Counted from the first letter of the stretch, positions 47,061 to 60,130 are shown. The stretch: 64,000 nucleotides of DNA from Polytrichum commune (GCA_950295325.1 OX485804.1:29760001-29824000), one strand, 5' to 3'. Notes: generated by a model not told the origin, from the sequence alone. A program made the numbers and translations.

Positions 47061-47562
47061 GGGCCACTTCACACACAAGATTGAGGGCATGTGATCGTTG
47101 CACTTCAAACACTCTCATTGGTGGAAAAAAAGCAGAGCCGGTCCAAGTTCACTTCACACTACGCTTGAGGGACCAACAAAGTATGTGAATGCAAGATGGA
47201 TGTAAAGTCTACATGGATTCCTACATGGCATCGAATGGATAATGTTGCATGGTCACTTGGATTATTTTCAAAACCCACCTCTTGGAGGCAAGCTCAACAC
47301 AAAACCAGGAGAACATGGCACTCCGAAATCTCACAGCCATTGATTTGATTATATTTTATCACGTGTGAGGAGCCCGCATGAATGGGAATTCATTGAAATA
47401 GCATTTGGTTGAGGGCCCGGTCACATATGACTTCACATTACATTCGAGGTCCCCTGCCCACACTACATGATTTTGGAAGTGTCTTGGGATGGCATTTGGA
47501 CACTTCCTTTGGGCTTTCACGATTTCATGGTCACATCTCTTGGCTCATGTGTGAAGTGGCCC
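47061..47562. mobile_element. Harbinger-like MITE family H1, copy 2
   Basis: Left GGGCCACTTCACACACAAG, right TCATGTGTGAAGTGGCC. The flanks CAA / TAA are near-duplications. The interior is inverted relative to the 53.3-kb copy (shares GGAGAACATGG-type and CACTTGGATTATTTTCAAAA text). Confidence 0.75.
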
Positions 47563-47669
47563 TAAGTAGGTATAACAACATGGATCAAGCGTCGGGGAGC
47601 AATATACAATTAGGGCCTGCTCGTATGGAGCCAAACTTCCAACTTTTGAGCCCCAAGAAACCATAGAAA

Positions 47670-48108
47670 TATGGTTCATTATCACGAATGTTGGATCTTG
47701 ATTATTTTATGCAAAAATATTTTGTGGGACTTGTATTAAGAGTGGGGTTAGCTTTTTGCTTGAACCAACTCTCAACACAAGTCCCAAACCTCACCTCCAA
47801 AAAGTGTCACCATGTAGGCATCCATGTCATAGTTGAGACCTGGGACCTTATACAAAATGGTAAGTCCCAACTTCCAGGCTCTCGACGACTAAGATTGCAC
47901 AAATCAACCTCCAATGACTTGGGACTTAGGACTAGAGACGTGTGAATGAACCGCCTCTTAGGCTTATGATGATGAGGAGACCAATGCCGACCTTTTTGGC
48001 ACAACTGATTGCTGCCAGTTACACACTCATGATGCAAAAGGAGAGCATTTTGCAAGAAAACCGTATCATCATGAACGGCGATGGAGAAGATGGCTTCCAT
48101 ACTGGCCG
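47670..48108. other. Unassigned DNA before the tandem array
   Basis: Overlapping frames of 111 aa (minus) and 104 aa (plus) lie here and show no domain. It runs directly into the 254-bp tandem repeat. Confidence 0.35.
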
Positions 48109-48855
48109 CACATACATTCCATTCCACACACAACACACACACCTAACGTCCTCACGGCCAGCCACCTTTGCAAATGAAAGAGCATTCTATTTTGTTTTGT
48201 GTTCAGCCCGGCCACCAAGAAACGACACTCTTTCGTGGGTGTCGTCAAGTTGGTGAAAAACACCAGATGACTACATACATATATGCATGCATATGATTGG
48301 AGAGATTCGAAGCGGATTCATAGAACTAACACGAGGAGGAGAATCACTCTTAATTCTTAACCACGTACATTCCACACACAAACACACACATACACCTAAC
48401 TTCCTCACAGCCGGCCACCTTTGCAAATGAAGGAGGATTCTATTTTGCTTTGTGTTCAGCCCGGCCACCGAGAAATGACACTCTTTCACGGGTGTCGGCA
48501 AGTTGGTGGAAAACACCAGATGGCTACATACATATATGCATACATATGATTGGAGAGATTCGAAGCGGATTCATAAAACTAACACGAGGAGGAAAACTAC
48601 TCTTAATTCTTAACCACATACATTCCACACACACCTAACTTCCTCACGGCCGGCCACCTTTGCAAATGAAGGAGGATACTATTTTGCTTTGCGTTCAGTC
48701 CGACCACCAAGAAATGACACTCTTTCATGGGTGTCAGCAAGTTGGTGAAAGTCACTAGATGACTACATACATATAAGCATACATATGATTGGAAAGATTT
48801 GAAGCGCGTTCATAAAACCAACATGAGGAGGAAAACTAGTCTTAATTCGGTTCAT
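48109..48855 (+). repeat. Tandem repeat, period about 254 bp, nearly 3 copies
   Basis: Units start at about 48,109, 48,363 and 48,616. Each contains ACATTCCACACACA, GGCCACCTTTGCAAATGAA, GACACTCTTTC and ATTGGAGAGATTCGAAGCG (the last unit is more diverged). It is non-coding; each unit yields chance frames of 62-81 aa. Confidence 0.85.
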
Positions 48856-48899
48856 GAGAGGGAGGCCCGACAAGGTTGGTAGCAAAAGGGAGAGCGGGG

Positions 48900-49345
48900 G
48901 GGAGGGTCAACTTCCGCCTGAGGTGAGAGAATTTGCACCTACAAAGCACCTCACCAACGCACTAAATTTTAACAAACTTCATCTTAGGGTATGCTGATTT
49001 TTTGCACTTTTGAGCTCAACAAATTTCACAATTTGAGCACGATGGGCCACATATGCATGGATAGTGTCACTGCAAACTCTATGACAAAAGAAGGTGGAGT
49101 CCTAAAACTTATGAAAACATGATCAATGTAAGGCAAAACAATCTTCCATTGACATCCGTCCACATGACACCAATGTTTATAGTTTACGTATGTTGAGCTC
49201 TTTTACTCCACATGAAAGTGTTTGACCACCAAAATGCTTCAAGATACCGGTCAAAGTTTTGCGTACATCAACAAAGGCTCTTTTGCTTTGCCGGAATGGC
49301 CAACACATGGAGGTTTACCCTAAAGGTACAAATACACATATAAAA
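48900..49345. repeat. Copy of the ACTCCACATGAAAGTG repeat
   Basis: TTTTACTCCACATGAAAGTG, CACCAAAATGCTTCAAGATA and GCTTTGCCGGAATGGCCA at 49,200-49,310 align in order with 16,135-16,250. The rest of the segment is unassigned. Confidence 0.5.
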
Positions 49346-49349
49346 TACT

Positions 49350-51885
49350 CGACATGACTAATATCATGTTTTTTATTCCCACTCTATATTTGCACATATA
49401 GATCACCTAGGTGCATGTCAATATTATGTGGATAGTTATACTACCATGATCCATCCGACATCATATCCAATGTTTTCTTCCATACCTATACCCACTCATA
49501 CATGAAAAAAAAATTACCAACACTGAAGCACACCCACCAAACTTCCAACTTGCACCATGGGTGGGTGAAGTCAAGTTATACCCAATCTTTTGCAAGTTTA
49601 TAGGGTGCCACCTAGGTATGGCACAATATCATAAATTTGTTAATTGGAGACTTTTTCATGATTTGGAGACTAATCAAGGACTTGAAGTCCGATATTGTGT
49701 TTAGTGCATGTTTTGATTATGATATAGATACTTATTATATTTAGAAATATATATACTCCTCATGCATGAATATGTAGAAAGTTCATTACCAATGTTCTCC
49801 ACGTTCACAATACTGCATCCCAAACTATGAGTAAAGTTTATTTTGAGACTTTCCAAAGTCTCCAATTAACGAATATAGTGATAATATGAAAACATTCGCC
49901 AGTTGTTTTACAAGAGTGCAATATCATGCACATAAAAGATGTCTTGTCACCATCACAAGATTGGAGAATATTCGTATAGACTCAATATGTGGGTCAATGT
50001 CATAGTGATTGTATGTTGTTTGACACATGTGTACCGAGGTCATTGCATGGTGCATAGACTTGGTTGGTATCAACGAAATCGTTCCCCTTGAAATAACTTC
50101 ACCCAAATTAATAAAAAATAAGACATATTTAATTATACATACACCATTGGTATCTTACATGGTGATAAGATTGAGGGTGCTAAAACCAACAACCCACATG
50201 TAACCAACCCCAACTTTATAGATATATAATATCACAATAAAAAAACACATCCTTCAAATCAAGTGTTGACATTCGTCACCCCGATTATGTTAACAAGTGA
50301 ACCTATGATGATTTTCTAGATTATGAGCACACAATCCAATCCCATGCTAAGTTGTATGGGGGCTTGGTGTTTGCTCATATCAACAAGCCTTGTATACCAC
50401 TCAAGTAGAGGTGTATGATTAACGAGAGCTTCGACAAGGCCACACACAACTTATGCATCTCGACTCTAAATTTGAAACTTGACATGTCAAATTATGTGAT
50501 ACAATTACTAATTGCACTAGACAATTCTCAAATTTATTTAATGAAAGAGAAAAAGTTGTTTATAGAATTGGAAGCACCCAAATTAGTAGGGCCACATACA
50601 TCACTACGATCTCATGCAAGGCTCAAATGGAGAGAGAGCAATTAGCATATACAAGTGTACATCTCATTCATCCAACATAAATGTCCTAAAATAATATGTA
50701 TCCCAAAAGATACTATTTTTAAAATTTATATACCCGAATTAGGTTTAAAGACCCCGAATTAGTGTACTTGAGAACATTTGAGACGAATCAACAACAAACC
50801 TATAGGGGGGTCAAGTAAGTTTTAATGTTGGGTTAATGTAAGATCGTGGGTTAGAAGTGTTAGAATGACGAGACAAAATACTTTGCCAACTAAGATGAGC
50901 TCCTTTGATTTGGGCACTCTTCTAATCTTAAGAAATAATAAATAAATAAATAACAAACCATGTCAAAAATTACCTAGAAATTCAGCCACCCTTCTAATCA
51001 AATAGTATATGCCCAAGCTGCTAGGAAACTATGGTACTACCTATTTAGGCATATTGTGATACAATCCATCATCAAATATAACGTGGATATGTGTGTGTTT
51101 TTTGGGCTTAGGTGAGAGAGTATATTGCATACAAGTGTATCTCTCATCATAAAACAAAAAACGTCTTGTGTAGGCCGGAGGTAACTTGTTGGATAATTAC
51201 ACAATCACCTAAAATTACACTAATTGTGTAATTACACTAATTGTGATTATTTGAACACTATGATTACCTATGAGAACCCAAATTTAGTCAAATGGGACAA
51301 ATCGAAAAGGAATTGACCACAAACCCATGTGGTCAATTTCTTAACATATGTAGATGTAAGGTATATACAAATAACATTTTCATTTATGTGTGTAGACTAG
51401 AGACTAGTTTACATTTGACTTTGGGTTTGCTAATCATCTCATACAGATGTCGTGTTATATATCATAGAGAACTGCATCACTTGGAAAAACAATCCATTTA
51501 ACGGTCAAAAATTACGGGCTCAATGTACAATCTATGCCCACAATCTCCATATACCTTCCCAAGTGTGGAAATCCAAATTTTCATGTTTATGTGGTTGACA
51601 TTGAAGCTAGTACCTTATCTTATCTTAAGGAGAGCATTAAACAAATACACATACATGACATAAATGATCGTAATATTAAGTACATGTATACATTCAAGGG
51701 CACCCGTGTTGTGTATGTGGACCAAACATGTCAATAACATCAAAAATATTCAACACATGTGGAAAGTGGACTTGAAGTACGTAGTAATCTACATCAAGTC
51801 AATTTTGACACAATCACCAAAAAGTGATGTAGCTCAAATAAATAAAAAATTGTGCATGAAGAGGGCATGATTGGACCTCTTATAC
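49350..51885. other. AT-rich intergenic DNA with short repeat fragments
   Basis: At 50,648-50,705 and 51,118-51,165 the motif CATACAAGTGTACMTCTCAT-like recurs, as it does at 62.9-63.25 kb. At 51,190-51,245, TTACACTAATTGTGTAATTA is palindromic. No gene. Confidence 0.4.
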
Positions 51886-51888
51886 ACT

Positions 51889-52270
51889 TAAGGTACGTGG
51901 GTGTTATGTAATTAGGTTTTTTCCATGTTTTTTTTAACCAAAAGCATGTTCAAGTCTACACACCGAAACGTGTGTTGCATTAACAAATAAATGATGAAAC
52001 ATCCACAAAGATTGGGTTGAAAATCACCTCCCTTGAATTAGTTATGTTTATTGAACTTGCATGTGTGGTGGTTGTTTCACTTTAAAACGTATATCCCTCC
52101 AATTGTGTTCAATATCAAGTCTAGAATGCCATTTTGATACGTGTTATGGATTTTTAAATTTTTTTTTTATGTGTGTGGTGTGTGTGTGTGTTTATTTCCG
52201 CTAGTCACCACGCATAAGTTAAAACAAAAGTGTCCGATGAAGAAAAGTGACTGAATGAGACCCTCATACA
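51889..52270. mobile_element. MITE family M1, copy 6
   Basis: The left end is CTTAAGGTACGTGGGTGTTA; the right end is GAAAAGTGACTGAATGAGAC. A further partial copy follows to about 52,490, with a T24 run at 52,413-52,436. Confidence 0.65.
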
Positions 52271-52499
52271 AAATCCGGATTGAAAATTGGACCTCCATTG
52301 TTTTGGTAATATTTATCGAAAGTGCACCATGTGGGATGATTCGTTAAATTTGTGTGGAGACAAACCCTTCCAACTGCATTCACTATTATTCCAATATTTG
52401 TTACGCAAACCGTTTTTTTTTTTTTTTTTTTTTTTTCATTCTTCTCTTTTGTGTCCATTCTTATATGCCTAAGGCTATACACCCACATCTTTGAGCTAC

Positions 52500-53255
52500 A
52501 AAGGGTCTAGTAAAAACACGACCCCCCACTGATATGTGGTTGATTCGTTTGAAGTGAAAAACGCATACTCCTTTGGGTTCTTGATGCTATTATATAGTCA
52601 TTTTATCTTTAAAAACAACATCACATATTCTAATATAATTGACCATGTTTTCAATGTGAGGAACAGTGGTGGAGACCCAACTCAAAGGGTTGGGTGTCCA
52701 GCTATGGTTGTTCTTATATCCATACGTGATTGCACATAACTCAAAGGTGTCCAACCTCCTCAACCCGTCTTCTAATCTCATTCGAATGAGTACTTGGGAC
52801 GGGCCCGAAAGCTAACAAGGGTGGTAACAATGTCATCAAACCGGCCCCATGTGTTGGATCGAGAAGGGTGACCGAATTAGGCCCCCAGAAGACGGGCGGT
52901 ACCTTGTTAATTAATTAGCATGTGATTCTCATTGCGGTGGTGGGGTGGTTGCCATAGCCCGGGAAAGGTGACCGACGGACGTGATGATCACGAGATCATC
53001 TTCGTCCACAAAAGGGATGCATCAACATAAGAAGCATAACATAAGTTATATCTTACACCAAGTACTTCCTACTGAGCGAACTTCACTCACTCACTCAATC
53101 AGTTGGTATTGCAAGATGCGCTTGTCAGAGCAGCCTGTCCCACACCAGCTCCCCATTGCTTTACAGGAACTAGTTGGTCAAATATAAATCTGTCCGCTGT
53201 CATTGCCAAAAGGAGAGAGAGAGAGAGAGCGAGAGAGTTGTTGTAATAATAATAA
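52500..53255. other. Unassigned DNA, no gene seen
   Basis: A 68-aa frame at 52,981-53,187 lacks domains. A (GA)n tract lies at 53,213-53,237. Nothing else. Confidence 0.4.
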
Positions 53256-53259
53256 CTAA

Positions 53260-53747
53260 CCGCCACTTCACACACGAGCCAAGAGCCGTGACCATGGAAT
53301 TGTGAGAGTTTAAGCGAAAGTGTTCCGAGGCCGTCCCAAGACACCTCCAAAATCATCATGTAGTGTGGTCACGGATCCTCAAGTGTAGTGTGAAGTCATA
53401 TGTGACCGGGGCCTCAACCAATGCTATTTCAATGAATTGTTATCTATGCAAGTTCTCACATATGATAATGTAGAATAAATCAACGGTTGTGAGCGTTCAT
53501 AGTGACAAGGTTTCCCGGTTTTTTGTTAGACCTACCTCCAAGAGATGGTTTTTGAAAATAATCCAAGTGACCATGAAACATGATCCATTTGATGCCATGT
53601 AGGAATCCATGTAGACTCTACATCCATCTTGTAGTCACATACTCTGTTGGTCTCTCAAGTGAACTTGGACCGGCTCCGCCTTTTCCACCAATGAGAGTGC
53701 TTGAAGTGTATTGTCACGGGCTCTCAGTCTCGTGTGTGAAGTGGCCC
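53260..53747. mobile_element. Harbinger-like MITE family H1, copy 3
   Basis: 488 bp. Left CCGCCACTTCACACACGAG, right reverse-complemented GGGCCACTTCACACACGAG. Perfect TAA duplications (53,257-53,259 and 53,748-53,750). Confidence 0.85.
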
Positions 53748-53924
53748 TAAGTTGCCTGGCTCAAGTGAAGGCCATGGGGTTGTGCAAAGCAAGCACATGC
53801 CTCCACGTACTATAATGAGGGCATGATCAAACCAAACACTAACAAAAAGGAGTGCTAAATCGGGTATTGTTCTTGTAGAGGGGAGTACTCTCGTTATATG
53901 TTTCACATGTTCACTCTGGATGAA

Positions 53925-54735
53925 GGTCACTTTACACATGAGCCAAGAGCCGTGACCACGACATTGTGAGAGCCCAAAAGAAAGTGTCCAAAGGTTGTCC
54001 CAACACACCTTCAAAATCATGTGTCCGGTATAAATGATGCCGACACAAACACCGAGGTGCCATTGAAGCTCCGCCCGTGCATGTGCCGCCCCAAGTCATT
54101 CTTCATGGACAAAGTCACACAATCCTTAACCCTTTTACAACAACTGGGGAAATGTAAGGGTTGCTCCACACATGAGCCAAGAGTCGTGACCATGAAATTG
54201 TGAGAGCCCATAAGAAAGTGTCCAAAGGTTGTCCCAACACACCTCCAAAATCATATAGTGTGGTCACGGATCCTTGAGTGTAGTGTGAAGTCATATGTGA
54301 CCGGGCCCTTGACCAAATGCTATTTCAATGAATTTCTATTTATGCGGATCCTCACACCATGATAAAATAGAATAAATCAATAGTTGTGAGCGTTCGCAGA
54401 GTGCCATGGTCTCCCGTTTTTGTGTTAGGCCTACCTCCAAGAGGCAGTTTTTGAAAATAGTCCAAGTGGCCATGAAACGTGATCCATTTGATGCCATGTA
54501 GGAATCCATGTAGACTTTACGTCCATCTTGCATTCATATAATCCGTTGGTCCCTCAAGCGTAGTGTGAAGCAAACTTGGATTGGCTCTGCCCTTTCCACC
54601 AAAGAGAGTACTTGAAATGAGGGTGGGTTGAACATGCATTTCAATCACATTGATCCCACTCATGCCAATGTTTATTTTCTCTATCTACTTGAAGTGTAAA
54701 GCAAACGAGCTCTCAGTCTAGTGTGTGAAGTGGCC
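53925..54735. mobile_element. Harbinger-like MITE family H1, copy 4 plus a terminal fragment
   Basis: A first left-end fragment (about 53,925-54,020) is followed at 54,158 by a fuller copy starting GGGTTGCTCCACACATGAG after TAA and ending GTGTGTGAAGTGGCCA near 54,735. Both contain CCAAGAGYCGTGACCA. The two left ends in direct orientation 230 bp apart suggest insertion next to, or duplication of, an older fragment. Confidence 0.7.
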
Positions 54736-54739
54736 ATGA

Positions 54740-55855
54740 GTTTCATAAACTTGTGAGTTCCATGATCAAAATTGGATATCTTACAATATACAAGGTTTCA
54801 CCCATAAATAGTGGAAACTAGGATTATATTTGGTCAAAGATTGTGAGGTATTGATGATAGATTCTCTTATAAAAGAGTTGAAAGTTGGGCCTCAATATAC
54901 CCAAGCTATTCCGGCCCTGGAGGGCTTTCCGGGACATGCCAATGGTCCAATAGTTGTTGAGCTTGATGCGTGGGTCCATCTCGCAGGCTAAACCTGACAT
55001 TGTTATGTTGTAGGGCGTTGTATGAAGAACCAACGAACATGATTAAGGGTGTGTTTACAATAGTGATCAATGACCATTGTTTCATCATCTCTCGTTGGTG
55101 AGTGGCGGACCCAAGTTGTTGTATGCTATGTCACATAAAAAAGAAGCAGTCAAAGATGTGCATGTCGGAAAATGGATGAGAAAGTGACATGGAAATTACA
55201 TGAAGTCCTACATGTCCACAAATGAATAATGTTTGGTGGTCATTCAAAATTTGCAGCAACAAAGACCCAAAAGGTTGTCTGAATGGAATTGATATGTCTT
55301 ATTGAAAGACCTACGTTAGGGCTGAAAAAACTTCAACATTTGTCTAGAACAAGCACTTATAATATTGATTTTAGGACTGACATAACAACTCATTGGTTGT
55401 GATGGTCAAAAAGTCGATACTCAACACCCATTCAACACTGAGAACCTTAAGCACACCTATTTAACCACTAAAGTAGATTGCATTTTTTCTTTAAAGAATG
55501 TCACAAACAATCATTTACTCACTTGAATTTAATTTGTATGACACTAAATTTGTATATGATTTGCTAATGAAGTGAATGCCCTCCTACAATTATTGCACAC
55601 CATAAGATACCAAACGTTCACGTTGTAACTATAATAGGCTCATCTTCCTTCATATCATACAAATTCTTGAGCACATGTCATGGGAAATTGAAATGAACTA
55701 CAAACCTAACAATGTGGTAGATTTTTAAATTTGGACAATTGAGCATGAAGTGTGCTTGAAACTTATATGGTACTTTTTTTTCTCAGCCCTCACCCAAAAC
55801 TCCACTCCACACAATACTTATAACCAACGTCTTCAAAAATGGTAACAAACCTTGA
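54740..55855. other. Intergenic DNA, no gene seen
   Basis: Frames of 60-69 aa; nothing recognised. Confidence 0.4.
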
Positions 55856-55860
55856 CCCAA

Positions 55861-55907
55861 CCTCCTCCCCCCCCCCCTCCCCCCCCCCTCCCCCCCCCAA
55901 AAAAAAC
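55861..55907. repeat. C-run tract followed by A8
   Basis: Three runs of about nine or more C separated by single T or TCC, then A8. The minus strand therefore has at least three adjacent long G runs. Confidence 0.9.
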
Positions 55908-56039
55908 AAATAAATATACATAGATATATGAATTACATATATATTTTTATTTATTTATGTATTAGTTATATACATATATATAATTAATATATCTATATAT
56001 ATAACCACAAAATCCAATTTCCACAATATTATACATACG

Positions 56040-57080
56040 GCTCATTCACCCCTCCCCATCAAGAAGGGAAACAAGATTTTACAACAATTGGTAGCCACCA
56101 ACCCCGCATCAAAGACTCTCATGATGACAAAACACCCTTTGAGCAAAATGAACTACCATTCTAGTAACCTTAGAACTCACTCAAAATTCTACATGACACA
56201 CTATACAAATTTGCAAACAACCTTAACATTGTATACCTTGTATGCAACCACATTAAATGACCCTCCTCCCAAGCCAACCACCTCAACGAACTCCTTGTCA
56301 TCCAAATCATTGACCTCCTACACCAACAAAAGGCCACAGTGCCCTCAACAATATAGAAGGCCGCAAGGCCATCACCAAAAACGAAGAAGCGTACAAACTT
56401 GCCAAACTCGGCGTCGAACAACCATATAATTCATACCACCTTCATGAAACCGACACATGGTTCCATCTCCTCAACAAGTGCAACAACCTAGCAATGAATA
56501 ATATTTGTATTGTTTGCCACAACTGGAGAATATGGCTAATATCTCCTCTTTTCACACTACAATACCCAAGCCCTTATCCTCGTGAATGCATGCACCTGTA
56601 GAGGTCTATCCCATTATAATATAATCCCACCTTGGCTCTCTACATGACTATGCACCTCCCGATATTCATGCAAGCACACACCTCAAACCAAACACTACCT
56701 TTGCAAGACCTCATCCTCCCACCTCAAACACAACACCGATAACCAAAAACATCGCCAATGTTTGGTTCATTGAATTCAAAATTTCCATGTCATACAAACC
56801 AAAATTAACCCCAAATGGCAAACCTTCATTCACACCCTAGAAGATGCAAGAAGGCCAACCTCCCTTGTTATTACAGGTGGTTACATTATGCCTACATTGA
56901 TGTTGTCAATACCCAACTACACATCCCTTAGGAGACGTCCACACATGCATGCAACACAACACAACACCTCCTCGTCCCTTAGATTCCTCACCAAGCTAAT
57001 GCTAAATTAGTGCCGCCTTGAAAGTTACTAAAGCCATATTCTCTCCCACCCACACACACAACATGCCTAACTAAAACCCT
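56040..57080 (+). mobile_element. LINE ORF2 3' fragment, plus strand
   Basis: A/C-rich on the plus strand, the same bias as the sense strand of the 0.4-9.5 kb LINE. In one frame at 56,340-56,460 it reads YKLAKLGVEQPYN (the end of an RNase H-like segment) and HETDTWFHLLNKCNN, a C-terminal zinc-finger-like motif of LINE ORF2. At 56,770-56,800 another frame reads FIEFKISMSYKPK, comparable to FIEFTYYHDKFP at about 800 (minus). Frameshifts and stops are present. It lacks any upstream RT and is a truncated or decayed copy. Confidence 0.5.
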
Positions 57081-57239
57081 AGACAAAACCCAATAGTTGA
57101 GAAGGTAATTGGTAGGCCCCCATTCTTTAGACTCGAACATGGGATAGTGAATATTGTTGCATGTAACATTTGAGCCCCACAAAGTTTTGAGTATGGACCA
57201 CATATTGAAAACTAAAGAACACACCAATTATCCCACACC

Positions 57240-59495
57240 ACGCTTTAATTCACAATGGTATAACAAACATTTCCTTTTTAAATTCAAATGAATTCCACAA
57301 TCATAATTATACCCATGTTCAATGTGAAATTTAGAAATTGGCTTTGTTGTTCCATGTCTACACCATCCTAGTTCACGGAAAACATATCACGTGAAACTGC
57401 AAATATTATCTTACATTACTAGACTCACATGACATCGACGTGGCGCTAGCTCAAACCATAATATAACAAAGGTGCATGATCTTGACATGGACACTTCCGA
57501 CTCCACAAACACTTTTAATCAATTTAGTTTAGATTGCAAGTTCTCTAATCCGTTTAGCAATTGTGAATCATTTTCAAATTTACAATCGGAAGTGAAATGC
57601 AAAATCTACAAGAGATAAAAGCAAAGCTACTATTTCTCATTGCATGATCACATAGACACTTTAAGTTGTTTTAAATATTGAGCCGACAATAAACATTAAA
57701 CATATAGTGCAATCTCATACATGCCTTTGGTGTTAGTTCTTAAGTACAAGCCTTGGCATATAACACTCGATCAAAGGTATCCAATTAGAATGATCAAATT
57801 AGGCCCGACGTTCCACAATTTATAAAACTCTCAGTCATTGTTAGTGTAGGTAATAATTCCTCTTGTAAAAACTCCAAGGAGGCCAATGCAAAGCATGTAA
57901 CTTACAAGTTGCAACTCCTATAGCAAACTAGAGAGACTGGGCTTTGAGTTTGGCCAATTTGGACATGTCACGAAGGGCGTGATGTGGGGTGGAGTTCACG
58001 ATAACACTACCACTACTAAGTTAGATACTCCTAAGTTAGCATGGGTGAAAAAATACGATGAAAACAATTAATGTGGCCGCACTTAATTAATGCTTTAAGG
58101 TGTACATAATGTGGGTCCCAAACCCCACATCTTCTCCTACGTCTTCACGGAGACTTCCGATCAATACATTTAGTACCAATTATAAGACAAAAGTAGGATA
58201 GTCATCTACATCAATCTCGTAGAAAAGAACATTCAATGTGGTGCATGTAATGTATGGTGAGGGGGTCTCAAACATATAGTTTTAACTATGTGTTCACTTC
58301 TTTGATGGTGTGGAACACATAATTAGTGTAAGATGATTACCATTGTCCAAATCGTGCATGTAGCATTGTCCCTCATGATGTAGTTCATATGAATATCTTA
58401 TGTTTATGACATTGAAGATTATCTTTCTCCTGTCTTTCTCATCAAATGATCATACAATCTCCTCCACCCAGACTATGTTGATTGCTGAGCCTAAAATGGT
58501 TAACAAATTTTGAACCCACAATTCAATGTCTTGAAAAGAAACATGGTTTTTGGTGTATGTTCATAGACTCACGACACCTAACCACACACCACTTAAATAT
58601 AAGTATATAACATAGAAAAATAACCGAATTAAATTGCTTATTTTAGTGACACGATGGTCCAAGGAGTTAGAAAGTTTACATCACTTATTCAAGATGGGTG
58701 AGCTAGGAGTAGGGGCTGAACACCTTGAGCACGAGTAAGGTAGGAGTGCCTAATTCAATACATGCTCTTAAACAAACACCATATTTGAGTGGTGTATGGC
58801 TAGAGGTGAGTCCAAAAACAAACACCAAACACACACATGTCGTAGAAAGATTGGACTACGTGTTCAAAACTTGTTAATTGTTCTAGACGCAATAGTCAAC
58901 GTAATCGAAGAAACCTATACAACTTTTTGATTACTTTGAGAATCCTCACTTTGACAATGCATAAGATATTCATACGAGCTCTGCAAAATCGTAAGAAACT
59001 TGGCTACGGGCACAATTTGGACTTGTTAATCATGTCACACCACGCTAGTTAGTTGCGTATTGCATATCCCACGAGAAATGGGGAAAGAGAGAAGAAGAAA
59101 AAAGAGTGTTTGTTTAAGACCCGAATACCTCGCCCCGTATAAGCACCGGTCTCCGTATTGTTCAAGAACTCCAAAAGCACGACCGAATTGGAGATCACTC
59201 GACGACACAAACACATGGTTGGGCCACACATGGGAGTCGCATCATAATGACACAAATGGTGCAAGGAGTTCGATGATTTGCTTAACCTAATCGAAACGGG
59301 CCCAAGTCCTTTGGACATGATGATGGGTGGGCTCCGAGATCACATCATTACATCATCGTGTGTGGGAGGGTGTGGGCCTAAGTAGTAATAGTAGTAGTAG
59401 TAGTAGAAGAAGAAGATACCTTCACATGAACGCAAGGGGAAAAAAAGTTAACTAGGCTCCTTCGGCTCCTTCAATGCTTGGGGTTGGAATGTCCT
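57240..59495. other. Intergenic DNA with dispersed-repeat fragments
   Basis: 57,480-57,610 resembles the CACTTCCAACTCCACA repeat of 18.7 kb. 58,540-58,640 and 58,760-58,900 carry partial M1 copies (CCACACACCACTTAAATATA, then the inverted form). A (TAG/AAG)n stretch lies at 59,385-59,414. A 76-aa frame at 59,060-59,290 has no domain. Confidence 0.4.
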
Positions 59496-59502
59496 ATGTC
59501 AA

Positions 59503-59690
59503 AGGGTGGTAGTAAGGTCCGAGATGACCCTAGACTACGGGGGATAGTGGAGAGGCACCCAAACCCGAATGCAGTGGTTGGCGGTTCGATTCCCGGTCGT
59601 GAAATCTTGACAGAAAAGCTAGCCAGGTGGTCACGAGCTTCCTGTGTTCAAAAGAAAAAGAAAAAGAAAAAAACGGCGGTAAAACACAAG
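59503..59690 (+). mobile_element. tRNA-derived SINE, family S2, copy 1
   Basis: A perfect A-box match TAGTGGAGAGG (59,545-59,555) and B box GGTTCGATTCC (59,583-59,593), 27 bp apart, with an (AAAAG)n tail at 59,655-59,675. The body includes AGCTAGCCAGGTGGTCACG, shared with copy 2. Target duplications were not identified. Confidence 0.75.
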
Positions 59691-59828
59691 AAGGGTGGAA
59701 AAAATGGAAGATGTCATTACTTTGTTACTAAGGCGGTAACAAAATTATTCTGTGTGTATACATTTATATGAAGACAAAAGATGTGATCCGTACATTATTC
59801 AATTTTAAAACAATTGTGCTTATTTCGA

Positions 59829-60032
59829 CACTACATTGATTATCCCAATTAATGTGTGTTACTATTTGGAGTTATGGAGTGTGATGATGTCTTAACGAAA
59901 ATTCAACATGTTATTTGGACGTTGTAGAACATAAATGATTTTTCTTGGTAAGATATTACATTCTTGTCACATAATTATAGCATTGCATAACTCCAAATAG
60001 TAACACGCACCGATTGGGATAATCAGTGTAGT
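59829..60032. mobile_element. Hairpin MITE family M2, copy 3
   Basis: Near-perfect arms: left ACTACATTGATTATCCCAAT, right reverse-complemented ACTACACTGATTATCCCAAT, then GTTACTATTTGGAGTTATG in both. It is the best preserved copy and is inverted relative to 24.0 and 27.6 kb in its centre. It lies between the two S2 SINEs. Confidence 0.8.
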
Positions 60033-60130
60033 ATCAACTCCAAAGAATTCAACTTAGTGCAAAACATGCCCTAACCTCTAGTTTGGAGAGGAAGATTTTA
60101 TTGTAAGGAAAGTAGGTCTTCAAAGACTCT

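Noticed and set aside
47807-48256. Overlapping 104-aa and 111-aa frames on opposite strands
   Set aside because: They run into the tandem repeat and have no domain or coding signal.
48109-48855. CRISPR-like direct repeats
   Set aside because: Whole 254-bp units repeat without short repeat/unique spacer structure, and the context is eukaryotic.
59545-59593. Possible genuine tRNA gene
   Set aside because: A and B boxes are present but no cloverleaf acceptor stem could be built, and a related copy with a tail occurs nearby, so it is a SINE.
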